Assembly (NCBI GenBank): GCA_017463375.1
Contig: JAFTPG010000010.1
Location: 1-33,872 of the forward strand
Length of the DNA: 33,872 nucleotides
DNA from: Ruminococcus sp.
GTDB taxonomy: Bacteria; Bacillota; Clostridia; Oscillospirales; Ruminococcaceae
Reading direction: 5' to 3'
Part shown: positions 1 through 8,024 of the stretch, one piece after another
Layout: every line of letters begins with the position of its first letter
How positions within the stretch are numbered: position 1 is the stretch's first letter
Made by a program: the position numbers and the translations under genes
Notes under the pieces: generated by a model
The model's input: the letters and a program-made list of their open reading frames with translations, nothing else
What the model was told of the DNA's origin: nothing
Databases searched by the model: none

Positions 1-131
1 TTTGAAGTTTTTTCAGAAAACTTTTTCTCTTCCCAAAGGATTTAATATCAACCCGCTTTTCCCAAAGCCAAATCCTTCTTCTTGAAAGAATTTCTCTCTT
101 CTCTTCATCGCTTGTCCTCGACAGCTTTTTT

Positions 132-160
132 ATTATAGCACCTCCTGACGCTTTTGTCAA
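132..160 (-). promoter_or_regulatory. Perfect-consensus sigma-A promoter firing leftward
   Basis: On the minus strand TTGACA (complement of 155-160) is followed after 17 bases by TATAAT (complement of 132-137). Both hexamers and the spacer match consensus exactly, implying a very strong housekeeping promoter. Its transcript leaves the window at base 1. Perfect promoters with a long purine-rich leader are typical of rRNA or other stable RNA operons, so an rRNA operon may lie to the left; that is inference, since no RNA gene is visible. The AT-rich inverted repeat AAGTTTT/AAAACTT near 6-26 lies in this leader. Confidence 0.75.
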
Positions 161-347
161 GTCGATTATTCTACAAAAATTTTGCGGTTTTTTGGGTATT
201 GTGCTTAAAAGGACTTGATTCACCATAAATCCACATCAATTACTCACCCATTCTACACTATTTAATAGTATAATAAATCCGTCTCACTAGCAGAGCTTAT
301 CACCCATGGTTAAAAAAATAATATATCTAAAAACTGTAAAAAAGTAC

Positions 348-376
348 TTTTCAAATTCTCCGAAACGTGTTATAAT
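348..376 (+). promoter_or_regulatory. Putative promoter of the phosphoglucomutase gene
   Basis: TATAAT at 371-376 is a perfect -10, with a weak -35 (TTTTCA, 348-353) 17 bases upstream. It ends 29 bases before the ATG at 406. Between the leftward promoter and this one (about 165-345) I see AT-rich sequence without any recognisable gene or structured RNA. Confidence 0.55.
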
Positions 377-405
377 AAATATATATTTTCTCAGGAGGTT
401 TGATT

Positions 406-2121
406 ATGACTGAAATAGAATTATACGATCTTTGGTGCAGTAACGCCACTGATGACAACGATTTACAGACTGAGCTTAACGCTATCAAAAACGACAGCGA
501 AGCAATCAATGATAGATTTTACCGTGACCTCGAGTTCGGTACCGGCGGTCTCAGAGGCGTTATCGGTGCAGGCACCAACCGCATGAATATTTACACCATC
601 AAGCGTGCTACTCAGGGTTTTGCTGACTACCTCAATCAGGAATACTCTGACCCCAGCGTGGCTGTTTCTTTTGACAGCCGTATCAAGTCCGATGTTTTCG
701 CTAAGGCTGCTGCTGAGGTTCTTGCCGCTAACGGTATCAAGGTTCACATTTATTCTGAGCTTATGCCTACCCCCATGCTCTCTTTTGCTGTTCGTCAGCT
801 CAAGTGTCAGGGCGGTATCATGGTTACTGCAAGCCATAACCCTGCTAAGTATAACGGCTACAAGGTTTACGGCGATGACGGATGTCAGATCACTCTCCGC
901 GGTGCTGAGATCATTCTTGAAAAGATCAATTCCCTCGATATCTTCAACGATGTTAAATCCTCTTCTTTCGACGAGGAGCTTGCTAAGGGAAATATTTCCT
1001 ACATCGGCGAGGACGTTATCGAGGCTTACTACGAAAAGGTTCTTGCTGAGGGAATCAACACCTCTCTCTGCGCTTCAAGCGGACTCAAGGTAGTTTATAC
1101 TCCCCTCAACGGCACAGGCAACAAGCCCGTCCGCACTATCCTCTCCAGAATCGGTATCTCCGATGTTACCATCGTTCCCGAACAGGAAATGCCCGACGGC
1201 AACTTCACTACATGCCCTTACCCGAATCCTGAGATCCGTGAGGCTCTCGAGCTTGGTCTCAGAAAGTGCGAGGAGGTTAAGCCTGACCTTCTTCTTGCTA
1301 CCGACCCCGACTGCGACCGTGTAGGTATTGCTGTTCCGTCTGAGGACGGCGGATATGTTCTTTTCAGCGGAAACGAGGTCGGCGCTATGCTTCTCGAGTA
1401 CATCTGCACTCAGAGAATCAAGAACGGCACTATGCCCGAAAATCCGATCGCTGTCAAGACTATCGTTACTACTGATATCATCTACTCTATCGCTAAGGAG
1501 TACGGCGTTGAGGTTCGTGACGTTCTCACCGGATTCAAGTTCATCGGCGAGCAGATCGCTTTCCTCGAGGAAAAGGGCGAGGAGAACCGCTACATCTTCG
1601 GCTTTGAGGAGAGCTACGGCTACCTCTCAGGCGGTTATGTCCGTGACAAGGACGCTGTTAATGCTTCTATGCTCATTTGCGAGATGGCTGCTTACTACAG
1701 AACTCAGGGTATTACTCTGCTTCAGGCTCGTGAGAATATGTACAAGAAGTACGGTGTTTTCTACCACACTCTCCACAGCTTCACTTTCGAGGGCGAAAGC
1801 GGTATGAACAAGATGAACGATATCATGTCCTCTCTCAGAAACGATCCGCCTATGGAGATCGCCGGTCTCAAGGTTCTCAAGTTTGATGACTACAAGACAA
1901 GTATTTCCAAGGATATCGCCGGCGGAACTGAGACTGAAATTACTCTTCCTAAGTCCAACGTGCTCGCATTCTTCCTCGAGGACGGCGCTAAGGCTATTGT
2001 TCGTCCTTCCGGTACTGAGCCGAAGATCAAGACCTACTTCACTGCTAAGGCTCCTACTCATGAAGAGGCTGCTGCTCTCGAAGCAAGACTTGCTGAGGAT
2101 TTCACTAAGGTTTTTAATTGA
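406..2121 (+). CDS. pgcA: Phospho-sugar mutase (alpha-phosphoglucomutase, PgcA type)
   Basis: A cytoplasmic alpha-D-phosphohexomutase of 571 residues, about the family's usual length, interconverting glucose-1-phosphate and glucose-6-phosphate (possibly also the mannose esters). All four hallmarks are visible: the phosphoserine loop TASHNP (141-146, Ser143), the metal loop DPDCDR (about 300-305), the sugar-binding loop GFEESYG (399-405) and the C-terminal phosphate loop RPSGTEPK (533-540). The N-terminal DLEFGTGGLRG motif is typical of the Firmicutes PgcA group. The ATG at 406 is chosen because AGGAGG (393-398) sits 7 bases upstream; the in-frame TTG at 400 directly abuts that site and is unlikely. 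It appears monocistronic and supplies precursors for glycogen, cell-wall or exopolysaccharide synthesis. Sugar specificity cannot be read from sequence. Confidence 0.93.
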   Translation: MTEIELYDLWCSNATDDNDLQTELNAIKNDSEAINDRFYRDLEFGTGGLRGVIGAGTNRMNIYTIKRATQGFADYLNQEYSDPSVAVSFDSRIKSDVFAKAAAEVLAANGIKVHIYSELMPTPMLSFAVRQLKCQGGIMVTASHNPAKYNGYKVYGDDGCQITLRGAEIILEKINSLDIFNDVKSSSFDEELAKGNISYIGEDVIEAYYEKVLAEGINTSLCASSGLKVVYTPLNGTGNKPVRTILSRIGISDVTIVPEQEMPDGNFTTCPYPNPEIREALELGLRKCEEVKPDLLLATDPDCDRVGIAVPSEDGGYVLFSGNEVGAMLLEYICTQRIKNGTMPENPIAVKTIVTTDIIYSIAKEYGVEVRDVLTGFKFIGEQIAFLEEKGEENRYIFGFEESYGYLSGGYVRDKDAVNASMLICEMAAYYRTQGITLLQARENMYKKYGVFYHTLHSFTFEGESGMNKMNDIMSSLRNDPPMEIAGLKVLKFDDYKTSISKDIAGGTETEITLPKSNVLAFFLEDGAKAIVRPSGTEPKIKTYFTAKAPTHEEAAALEARLAEDFTKVFN

Positions 2122-2179
2122 TCATATCCGTTCGATTGCGCTCTGCCTTTAGTTATATAAAAAAAATATTTCACTGCTA

Positions 2180-2208
2180 TTGACAGACTCAACCTTCTGT
2201 GATATACT
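2180..2208 (+). promoter_or_regulatory. rpmE promoter
   Basis: TTGACA (2180-2185), a 17-base spacer, then TATACT (2203-2208): a near-consensus housekeeping promoter, as expected for a ribosomal protein gene. It is followed by a leader of about 90 bases. Confidence 0.8.
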
Positions 2209-2211
2209 ATT

Positions 2212-2300
2212 TTAGTGAATGTACAACGAAAGTACTACTGTCTAACGGAATTGATGGGCTACTATGGTTTACAAATAGTAAATTGAAAGAGGTGACAATC
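2212..2300 (+). promoter_or_regulatory. Structured 5' leader of rpmE (possible L31 autoregulatory leader)
   Basis: The roughly 90-base untranslated leader between the promoter and the GTG start has short self-complementary segments (GTAC/GTAC around 2221-2235 and ACTAT/ATAGT around 2263-2280). L31 mRNA leaders that bind their own product are known in several bacterial groups, including Firmicutes. I cannot fold this one or match it to a consensus by eye, so this is only a candidate. Confidence 0.3.
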
Positions 2301-2504
2301 GTGAAAGAGGGTATCCATCCTAATTTTGTAAAAACTACAATTACTTGCCACTGCGGTAATGTTATTGAGACAATGTCTACAAAGGAAAACATCAAGGTTG
2401 AAATCTGCTCTAAGTGCCATCCGTTCTATACCGGTAAGCAGAAGCTTGTTGATACAGGCGGACGTGTTGACAGATTCAAGAAGCGTTTCAATATGGACAA
2501 GTAA
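2301..2504 (+). CDS. rpmE: Ribosomal protein L31, zinc-binding form
   Basis: A 67-residue protein of the large ribosomal subunit, beginning MKEGIHPNF as L31 does. The zinc ligands are present: a CHCG pair (about residues 16-18) and a [10 protein letters not shown] motif (C36, C39). This makes it the zinc-requiring paralogue rather than the cysteine-free type made under zinc starvation. The start is GTG at 2301, decided by a GAGGTG Shine-Dalgarno at 2288-2293; an upstream in-frame extension would cross the promoter. It is a single-gene unit with its own promoter, leader and terminator. Placing rpmE between a sugar mutase and yigZ has no obvious functional meaning. Confidence 0.95.
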   Translation: MKEGIHPNFVKTTITCHCGNVIETMSTKENIKVEICSKCHPFYTGKQKLVDTGGRVDRFKKRFNMDK

Positions 2505-2513
2505 TTACTACAG

Positions 2514-2535
2514 GGCGGTCTTTGACCGCCTTTTT
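2514..2535 (+). terminator. Rho-independent terminator of rpmE
   Basis: Perfect 7-bp stem GGCGGTC / GACCGCC around a TTT loop, followed directly by TTTTT. It begins ten bases after the rpmE stop codon. Confidence 0.93.
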
Positions 2536-2609
2536 GCTACATAAAGCTTTCCGCCTGTGCTGCGGATTTCTCCCTTTATGCCGTTTTCACTGATTTATAG
2601 GTGATTTTT

Positions 2610-3254
2610 ATGAACTATTTTACAATATCTGAGGCTGCTGAAGCCTCTTTTATAGAAAAACGCTCCGAATTTATCGGATATATAGCTCCGGTTAAAACCA
2701 ATGACGAAGCTGTCGGGTTCGTCAACTCCATCCGTGCACGCCACCGCAAGGCTAAGCATAACGTCTATGCCTATATTCTGCGTCAGGATAATATTTCCCG
2801 TTACTCCGACGACGGCGAGCCTCAGGGTACTGCCGGAGTTCCTGTGCTGAATGTGCTCCAGAAACGTGGTCTCACCGACGTCTGCGTCGTTGTTACACGA
2901 TATTTCGGCGGAATCCTCCTCGGCGGCGGAGGTCTTGTGCGTGCCTACTCCCATGCGGCTTCAATTGCCTGCGACGCAGCTCATATCATGAATATGTGCA
3001 GGTGCCGCAGAATTAAAATCGAAACCGATTACGGCTGCTACGGAAAGGTCGCTTATCTGCTCCCGAATTATGAGACGATCACTCTCAATTCCGATTTCGG
3101 AAGCTCGGTAACGCTGGAGATCCTCATTCTTTCCGAGAAATATGACCCATTCGTTAAAGACCTCACCGAACAGCTTAACGGCGCTGTTTCCGTTACCGAC
3201 TGCGAGGAGCTGTTTTACGATTTTTCTTCCGTGAAAAATATTTCCGAGACTTAG
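2610..3254 (+). CDS. YigZ/IMPACT family protein
   Basis: A 214-residue cytoplasmic protein of the conserved YigZ/IMPACT family, whose bacterial role is poorly defined (proposed links to translation and stress). It shows the family signatures SRYSDDGEPQGTAG (about 64-77) and the glycine-rich VVTRYFGGILLGGGGLVRAY, followed by a C-terminal ferredoxin-like region as in DUF1949. Length is normal for the family. The ATG at 2610 is preferred over the GTG at 2601 because AGGTG (2599-2603) is then spaced 6 bases away. Its TAG stop (3252-3254) lies inside the left end of a palindromic insertion element, so the last residue or two may derive from the insertion. No clear promoter is visible in the 70 bases after the rpmE terminator. 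Confidence 0.9.
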   Translation: MNYFTISEAAEASFIEKRSEFIGYIAPVKTNDEAVGFVNSIRARHRKAKHNVYAYILRQDNISRYSDDGEPQGTAGVPVLNVLQKRGLTDVCVVVTRYFGGILLGGGGLVRAYSHAASIACDAAHIMNMCRCRRIKIETDYGCYGKVAYLLPNYETITLNSDFGSSVTLEILILSEKYDPFVKDLTEQLNGAVSVTDCEELFYDFSSVKNISET

Positions 3255-3429
3255 GCAATACCGCATAAAGACCGCCTGACGGCTTTGCACATGTCTTGCT
3301 TGTCTCTTTTCCGTCATCTTGCCCAAAAATCCCTTGACATACGTCAGTATGCCTGCCGGATTTTTGTACAACCTGACGAAAAATCTAACTGCGCAATACA
3401 CGCACAATCTTTGTGCGGTATTGCCCTAA
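3251..3429. repeat. Palindromic insertion element (MITE-like), element A
   Basis: Inverted ends of about 21-22 bases: left (3251-3271) begins TTAGGCAATACCGCATAAAG, and right (3408-3429) is the complement of TTAGGGCAATACCGCACAAAG. They differ by one indel and one base. Between them is a non-coding 136-bp interior with a palindromic centre (AAAAATCC...GGATTTTT, 3325-3365). There is no transposase, so mobility in trans is inferred. No clear target duplication is seen. The centre resembles that of element B (7860-8024), and the ends resemble the 40-bp palindrome at 7814-7853. It fills almost all of the 199 bases between yigZ and the dGTPase gene. Confidence 0.75.
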
Positions 3430-3453
3430 TGCAATTTACAGGGAGGCGATTCT

Positions 3454-4449
3454 ATGACTGTCCGTGAACAATACGAAATTACCGAAATGGGCATTCTGAG
3501 CAAGTATGCCTGCACAAGTACCGATGAAGCAGGTACAAAACGTGTCCGCTATGAGGATAAATGTCCCTACCGAACCGAGTTCCAGCGTGACCGTGACAGA
3601 ATTCTTCACTGCAAATCATTCAGACGTCTCAAAAGGAAAACTCAGGTCTTTCTTTCGCCCGTCGGCGACCACTACAGAACCCGTCTCACGCATACTCTTG
3701 AGGTGGCTCAGATTGCCCGTACTATTTCCCGTTGTATGAGACTAAATGAGGACCTCACCGAAGCTATCGCTCTCGGTCACGACCTAGGGCACTCCCCTTT
3801 CGGTCACAGCGGAGAGGAGATCCTTAATCAGATTTGTCCCCATGGCTTCAAGCATTACCTCCAGAGCGTCCGGGTTGCGGAAAAGCTCGAGAAAAACGGT
3901 CAGGGACTCAATCTCACTCATGCTGTTCTCAACGGAATCGAATGCCATACGAATTCTACCGCCGATACTAAAGAGGGCTGCGTAGTGAGACTCGCCGACA
4001 CCATCGCTTATATCAATCACGATATCGAGGACGCTGTCCGTGCGGGAATACTCTCCGCCGACTCGCTCCCCCGTGACTGCGTGGAGCTGCTCGGTGATAC
4101 CAAGACCAAACGCATAACTACGCTTGTCGCTTCTGTTGTGCAGCACGGAGCTTATGAAATTGATTTTGCTCCCGACATACGAAAGGCTCACGATAAACTG
4201 CGAGCTTTCATGTTTGAGCACGTCTACACCAATCCGAACGCTAAACAGGAGGAAGCCAAGGCTCTCGCACTTATCGAGAAGCTCTATGACTACTTCATCA
4301 GAAACCCCGAAAAGCTGCCCGAGGAATACCGCAGAATTATCAGGGAATGCGATGCTGACCGTGCGGTGTGCGACTACATCTCAGGTATGAGCGACGGATA
4401 TGCCGTAGACCTCTATACCGAGCTTTTTGTCCCCAAATCATGGAAGTAA
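3454..4449 (+). CDS. dgt: HD-domain deoxyguanosinetriphosphate triphosphohydrolase (dGTPase-like)
   Basis: A 331-residue cytoplasmic HD-superfamily hydrolase; family members cleave dGTP or other dNTPs to the deoxynucleoside and triphosphate, adjusting dNTP pools. The metal-binding HD set is intact: His80 in RTRLTHTLEV, His109-Asp110 in GHDLGHSPFGH, and a later Asp in VRLADTIAYINHDIED. The conserved RDRDRILHCKSFRRLKRKTQVF stretch near the N-terminus is typical of bacterial dGTPases. The length matches the shorter Firmicutes type. The start ATG has an AGGGAGG site (about 3440-3446). Its stop is 12 bases before dnaG, so it is the first gene of the dgt-dnaG-rpoD operon, an arrangement common in clostridia. 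Substrate preference among dNTPs cannot be told from sequence. Confidence 0.9.
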   Translation: MTVREQYEITEMGILSKYACTSTDEAGTKRVRYEDKCPYRTEFQRDRDRILHCKSFRRLKRKTQVFLSPVGDHYRTRLTHTLEVAQIARTISRCMRLNEDLTEAIALGHDLGHSPFGHSGEEILNQICPHGFKHYLQSVRVAEKLEKNGQGLNLTHAVLNGIECHTNSTADTKEGCVVRLADTIAYINHDIEDAVRAGILSADSLPRDCVELLGDTKTKRITTLVASVVQHGAYEIDFAPDIRKAHDKLRAFMFEHVYTNPNAKQEEAKALALIEKLYDYFIRNPEKLPEEYRRIIRECDADRAVCDYISGMSDGYAVDLYTELFVPKSWK

Positions 4450-4461
4450 CGGAGGTGGAAT

Positions 4462-6252
4462 ATGCTCCGCAACGATGAATTTCTCTATCGCCTCAGAAAT
4501 GCAAATCCCATAGACGCGGTTATGGGTAACTATGTCCACCTTACAAGACGAGGACGAAATTATGTCTGCTCGTGTCCGTTTCACTCGGAAAAAACTCCCT
4601 CCTGCACCATTTTCACCGATACGCAGAGCTTCTACTGCTTCGGATGCGGTGCAGGCGGCGATATTATTACCTTCATTATGAAAATCGAAAACCTCGATTT
4701 CTCCGAAGCCGTGAAGCTCCTCGCTCAGCGCTCGGGTATTGAGCTGCCGCAGAACAGCTCAGCTGACAGCCTGCTCGCTAAACGCAAAACCCGTATCTAT
4801 GAAATGAACAGAATCGCCGCAAATTTCTTCTACACCAACCTTGTAAAGGGCAGGGACAAGCAGGGACTCCAATATTTCGTGAACAGAGGGCTTTCGCCGC
4901 AGACCGTTAAAAAATTCGGTCTGGGGTACTCCTCCGACTCGTGGAGCGAGCTTTCCGACCTCCTCCGCAGCAAGGGCTATTCCGATGAGGAAATTGCCGA
5001 CGCCTGGCTCGGAGGTATCTCAAAGAAAAGCGGAAAGGCTTTCGATATGTTCCGCAAGCGTGTGATGTTCCCCATCGTTGACCTGCGTGGAAATATCATC
5101 GGCTTCGGAGGCAGAGTTCTCGATGACTCCCAGCCAAAGTACCTCAATACGGGTAAAACTCCCGTTTTCGATAAGGGAAGCAACCTCTTCGCCATGAACT
5201 TCGCTAAAAATGCCGATACAAAACGGCTCATACTCTGCGAGGGGTATATGGACGTTATCGCCGTCAATCAGGCTGGCTTCAACAATGCCGTGGCTACGCT
5301 CGGAACTGCGATCACTCCCAATCAGGCGCGGCTCATCAGTCACTATGCCGAGGAGGTCGTGATCGCCTACGACAGCGACGGCGCAGGTCAGAAGGCTACA
5401 CAGAAGGCGGTCAATCACTTCACCGATGTGGGAGTGCGTACAAGAATCATACGCATGGAGGGCGCTAAAGATCCCGACGAATACATTAAAAAATTCGGTG
5501 CAATGAGATTCAGGATGCTTCTGGACGACTCCTTTGACGCTACGGACTTTATGCTCGACAGGTGTGAGGACGGTCTGGATGTGTCTACCGAAATGGGTCG
5601 TGTGGAGCTTCTAAAACGTGCGGCTAAGGTGCTCGCAGGAATTGAGTCTCCTCTTGAACGTGAGGTCTATATTTCCCGTACATCGAAAAAATGCGATATC
5701 CCCGTACAGGTTCTCAAAACTCATATCGACGATATGCTCAGCAAATCGGAAAGATTTGAAAAAAAACGGGAATGGCGCAATATTACGGCAAATACAACAT
5801 ATATTAAGGATGATATCAACCCCGAGGCTCAGAAGCTTCGCAGGGAGGCAAAGGCAGAGGAATTTATAATCTATTACCTGCTGAAGCGTCCCGAAGAATG
5901 GGAGAGGATCGCTCATGAAGCTCCTCCCGAAGCCTTTGTAACCTCCTTCAACAGGCGAGTTTACACAGCTCTGCTTGACAGAATGAAACAAAGCGAAAGA
6001 TTTACGCTCTCTATGCTCGCAGATGAATTTTCCGCCGCCGAAATGGGCAGAATAAGCGGAATCGAAGCGAAAAACAGAGATTCAGATATAAATTCACAGG
6101 TTTTTTCAGACTGCGCCAACGTTCTGAAAAAATATCGTCCCGCTGCCGTGACCGACAGCGGAGAATTAAGCAACGACAGCCTTTTACAGCTCTTTAAGGA
6201 TAAAAGTAAAAATAGGAGGAAAAATTATGGAACCGAAAAAAAATACCATTGA
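4462..6252 (+). CDS. dnaG: DNA primase DnaG
   Basis: The 596-residue replication primase, which makes RNA primers for DnaB-dependent lagging-strand synthesis. The N-terminal CHC2 zinc finger has Cys38, His41, Cys59 and Cys62 ([10 protein letters not shown] ... [11 protein letters not shown]). The TOPRIM catalytic core shows [11 protein letters not shown] (about 255-265) and the acidic AYDSDGAGQ (about 302-310). The C-terminal part, weakly conserved as in all primases, should be the helicase-binding domain. A GGAGGTGG site precedes the ATG. The last 26 bases overlap the start of rpoD, whose Shine-Dalgarno lies inside dnaG, suggesting translational coupling. Length and domain order are normal. 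Confidence 0.97.
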   Translation: MLRNDEFLYRLRNANPIDAVMGNYVHLTRRGRNYVCSCPFHSEKTPSCTIFTDTQSFYCFGCGAGGDIITFIMKIENLDFSEAVKLLAQRSGIELPQNSSADSLLAKRKTRIYEMNRIAANFFYTNLVKGRDKQGLQYFVNRGLSPQTVKKFGLGYSSDSWSELSDLLRSKGYSDEEIADAWLGGISKKSGKAFDMFRKRVMFPIVDLRGNIIGFGGRVLDDSQPKYLNTGKTPVFDKGSNLFAMNFAKNADTKRLILCEGYMDVIAVNQAGFNNAVATLGTAITPNQARLISHYAEEVVIAYDSDGAGQKATQKAVNHFTDVGVRTRIIRMEGAKDPDEYIKKFGAMRFRMLLDDSFDATDFMLDRCEDGLDVSTEMGRVELLKRAAKVLAGIESPLEREVYISRTSKKCDIPVQVLKTHIDDMLSKSERFEKKREWRNITANTTYIKDDINPEAQKLRREAKAEEFIIYYLLKRPEEWERIAHEAPPEAFVTSFNRRVYTALLDRMKQSERFTLSMLADEFSAAEMGRISGIEAKNRDSDINSQVFSDCANVLKKYRPAAVTDSGELSNDSLLQLFKDKSKNRRKNYGTEKKYH

Positions 6253-7309
6253 AACTCTCATGGAACAGGGAAAAACCAACGGAAAGCTCACTACTAAAGA
6301 AATTACTGACGCTCTTGAGGAGCTTGATTTCGACGTTGACCAGCTCAATACCTTCTACGATAACTGCGAGAACCTTAATATCGAAATCGTTGAGGATATG
6401 AATGTTGACGCCGACCTCAAGATCGGTCTCGACTCCGCTATGACCGATGATCTCGAAATGGCACTCTCAACCGAGGGTATCGCTATCGACGACCCCGTAA
6501 AAATCTATCTCAAGGAAATCGGACGAGTTCCGCTTCTTACTCCCGAAGAGGAGATCGAGCTTGCTCAGAGAATGGCTACCGGCGACCCATACGCTCGTAA
6601 AAGACTCTCCGAGGCTAACCTCCGTCTCGTTGTAAGTATCGCTAAAAAGTACGTCGGCAGAGGTATGCAGTTCCTCGACCTCATTCAGGAGGGTAACCTC
6701 GGTCTGATCAAGGCTGTTGAAAAGTTCGACTACACTAAGGGCTTCAAGTTCTCTACCTACGCTACATGGTGGATCCGTCAGGCTATTACCAGAGCTATCG
6801 CCGATCAGGCGAGAACTATCAGAATTCCCGTTCATATGGTTGAAACTATCACTAAGGTGAAGAAGGTTTCAAGCCAGCTCCTCCACGAAAACGGTCACGA
6901 TCCCAGCCCCGAGGAAATCGCTGACAAGCTTGAGATGCCTGTTGATAAGGTTCGTGAAATTATGCGTATAGCTCAGGATCCCGTTTCCCTCGAGACTCCT
7001 ATCGGTGAGGAGGAGGACAGCCATCTCGGCGACTTTATCCCCGATGACGACGCTCCGGCTCCGGCTGAGGCTGCTTCACATACTCTCCTTAAAGAACAGC
7101 TTAACGAGGTTCTTGCTACTCTCACCGAGCGTGAGGCTAAGGTACTCAAGCTCAGATTCGGTCTTGAGGACGGTAAGTCCCGTACTCTTGAGGAGGTTGG
7201 TCAGCGCTTTGACGTTACAAGAGAACGTATCCGTCAGATCGAAGCTAAGGCTCTCAGAAAGCTCCGTCACCCCAGCAGAAGCAAAAAGGTTAAGGACTTC
7301 CTTGACTGA
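6227..7309 (+). CDS. rpoD: Primary sigma factor RpoD (sigma-A)
   Basis: A 360-residue housekeeping sigma-70 factor. Region 1.1 is short and acidic (1-85), as in Gram-positive sigma-A. Region 1.2 begins at [11 protein letters not shown], and region 2 contains [20 protein letters not shown] and the -10 reading helix [17 protein letters not shown]. Region 3 has RIPVHM, and region 4.2 carries the -35 helix-turn-helix [20 protein letters not shown] (about 320-339). Translation starts at ATG 6227 with AGGAGG at 6214-6219, inside the end of dnaG. It is the last gene of the dgt-dnaG-rpoD unit. The many TTGACA-17-TATAAT promoters in this window are what this factor would recognise. Confidence 0.98.
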   Translation: MEPKKNTIETLMEQGKTNGKLTTKEITDALEELDFDVDQLNTFYDNCENLNIEIVEDMNVDADLKIGLDSAMTDDLEMALSTEGIAIDDPVKIYLKEIGRVPLLTPEEEIELAQRMATGDPYARKRLSEANLRLVVSIAKKYVGRGMQFLDLIQEGNLGLIKAVEKFDYTKGFKFSTYATWWIRQAITRAIADQARTIRIPVHMVETITKVKKVSSQLLHENGHDPSPEEIADKLEMPVDKVREIMRIAQDPVSLETPIGEEEDSHLGDFIPDDDAPAPAEAASHTLLKEQLNEVLATLTEREAKVLKLRFGLEDGKSRTLEEVGQRFDVTRERIRQIEAKALRKLRHPSRSKKVKDFLD

Positions 7310-7336
7310 TCCAAGGAAGTGTATACATAATTCAGA

Positions 7337-7369
7337 GCCGCCCAAAATCTATGGGCGGCTTTTGATTTT
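7337..7369 (+). terminator. Rho-independent terminator of the dgt-dnaG-rpoD operon
   Basis: An 8-bp perfect stem GCCGCCCA / TGGGCGGC (7337-7344 and 7352-7359) with a 7-base loop is followed by TTTTGATTTT. It lies 28 bases after the rpoD stop. Confidence 0.93.
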
Positions 7370-7431
7370 GTATCCGAATGTAGTATGTTGTAACTACTAA
7401 AACTTTATTTTTCGATTGAAAATGTATAGGT

Positions 7432-7518
7432 GTAGGGGGCGGCGTACCCTAAAGGGCATAAATCCTCGACGCCCAAATAATTAATTGGCAGCGGGACGTC
7501 GAGGACGCCGTCCCCTAC
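7432..7518. repeat. Dispersed palindromic repeat, copy 1
   Basis: A hairpin-forming repeat bounded by GTAGGGGGCGGCG and CGCCGTCCCCTAC, with arms containing CCTCGACG / CGTCGAGG around an AATAATTAATTGGCAGC loop. The left arm carries an 18-base insertion (ACCCTAAAGGGCATAAAT) absent from the second copy at 29663-29731. Both copies have the flank AAAATGTATAGGT beside the GGGGGCGG arm. No coding potential is seen. The repeat sits between the rpoD terminator and the riboswitch promoter. Confidence 0.85.
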
Positions 7519-7589
7519 AAATTGTCATTCTAAAAAGTAGAGTCGCCCCTACGGAAATCATCTTCAATTATGCATTATTTGTTTTTTAA

Positions 7590-7618
7590 TTGACTCTTTG
7601 CGGAAATTGTGGTAGAAT
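7590..7618 (+). promoter_or_regulatory. Promoter of the B12 uptake operon
   Basis: TTGACT (7590-7595), a 17-base spacer and TAGAAT (7613-7618). This near-consensus promoter would start transcription at about 7625, immediately before the cobalamin riboswitch. No other convincing promoter is visible before the gene at 8102. Confidence 0.85.
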
Positions 7619-7623
7619 ATAAG

Positions 7624-7725
7624 TGAGCAGTACAGGAGAAGTGCAGTGAGAATCTGCCGCAACAGCCATTACCGTATGTGCGTAAGCATTAAGTCGGATC
7701 GCCTGAATGCTCTCTGCTGTAAATT
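7624..7725 (+). promoter_or_regulatory. Cobalamin riboswitch
   Basis: The leader contains the conserved cobalamin-aptamer blocks in order: AGGAGAAGTGCAGTGAGAATC (like AGGGAAxxxGGTGAGAATCC), then CTGCCGCAAC (like CCGCAACTG), then AAGTCGGATCGCCTGAATGC (like AGTCAGGATACCTGCC). The ends GAGCAG (7625-7630) and CTGCTG (7714-7719) can close a P1-like stem. In known cases B12 binding lowers expression of the downstream uptake genes. I do not see a clear T-run terminator between it and the gene at 8102, so the expression platform is unresolved and may be disturbed by the two palindromic elements inserted downstream. Confidence 0.8.
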
Positions 7726-7813
7726 TTTATGCGGCAGAATCGGTATATAGTAAACAGGAGGAATCCCTGATCCCTCGCTATAACACTTTTGGGTATTTGA
7801 AGAGTGAAGCCGT

Positions 7814-7853
7814 TTAAGAAATACCGCATAAAGCTTGTGCGGTGTTGTCTTAA
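7814..7853. repeat. 40-bp near-perfect palindrome related to the ends of element A
   Basis: The left half reads TTAAGAAATACCGCATAAAG and the right half CTTGTGCGGTGTTGTCTTAA. Each half matches one terminal inverted repeat of the element at 3251-3429, as if its two ends had been joined with the interior deleted. It lies in the riboswitch leader, directly beside element B. Confidence 0.65.
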
Positions 7854-7859
7854 CTGAAT

Positions 7860-8024
7860 TAGGGTGTGTTGACACTAAACGAACAAGCGGATTTTTTAGC
7901 ACAAATTTTGCACAGACAAGGCAAAAATCCGCAGGCGTGCTGACGCACTACAAGGATTTTTAACGCAGTATGTGTGAAATTTTGCAAAAAAGACGTGTGT
8001 TTGGCTTAGTGTCAACACACCCTA
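7860..8024. mobile_element. MITE-like element B with 8-bp target duplication
   Basis: Perfect 18-bp inverted ends: TAGGGTGTGTTGACACTA (7860-7877) and its exact complement (8007-8024). They are flanked by the direct repeat AACTGAAT (7852-7859 and 8025-8032), the footprint of transposition. The 165-bp element has no coding capacity for a transposase. The ends stay partly complementary for a further 30 bases, and the centre (7923-7961) is similar to that of element A. It inserted in the leader of the B12 operon, between the riboswitch and the first Shine-Dalgarno. The parent transposase family is unknown. Confidence 0.88.

Noticed and set aside
3334-3365. Possible promoter for dgt (TTGACA at 3334)
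   Set aside because: No acceptable -10 hexamer lies 16-18 bases downstream; the hexamer belongs to the palindromic core of element A.
7669-7902. Minus-strand open frame across the riboswitch region
   Set aside because: It overlaps the promoter-aptamer-palindrome arrangement and has no domain match or Shine-Dalgarno.
7432-8024. CRISPR array
   Set aside because: The repeats here are inverted, few and unequally spaced; there are no regular direct repeats with unique spacers and no cas genes.
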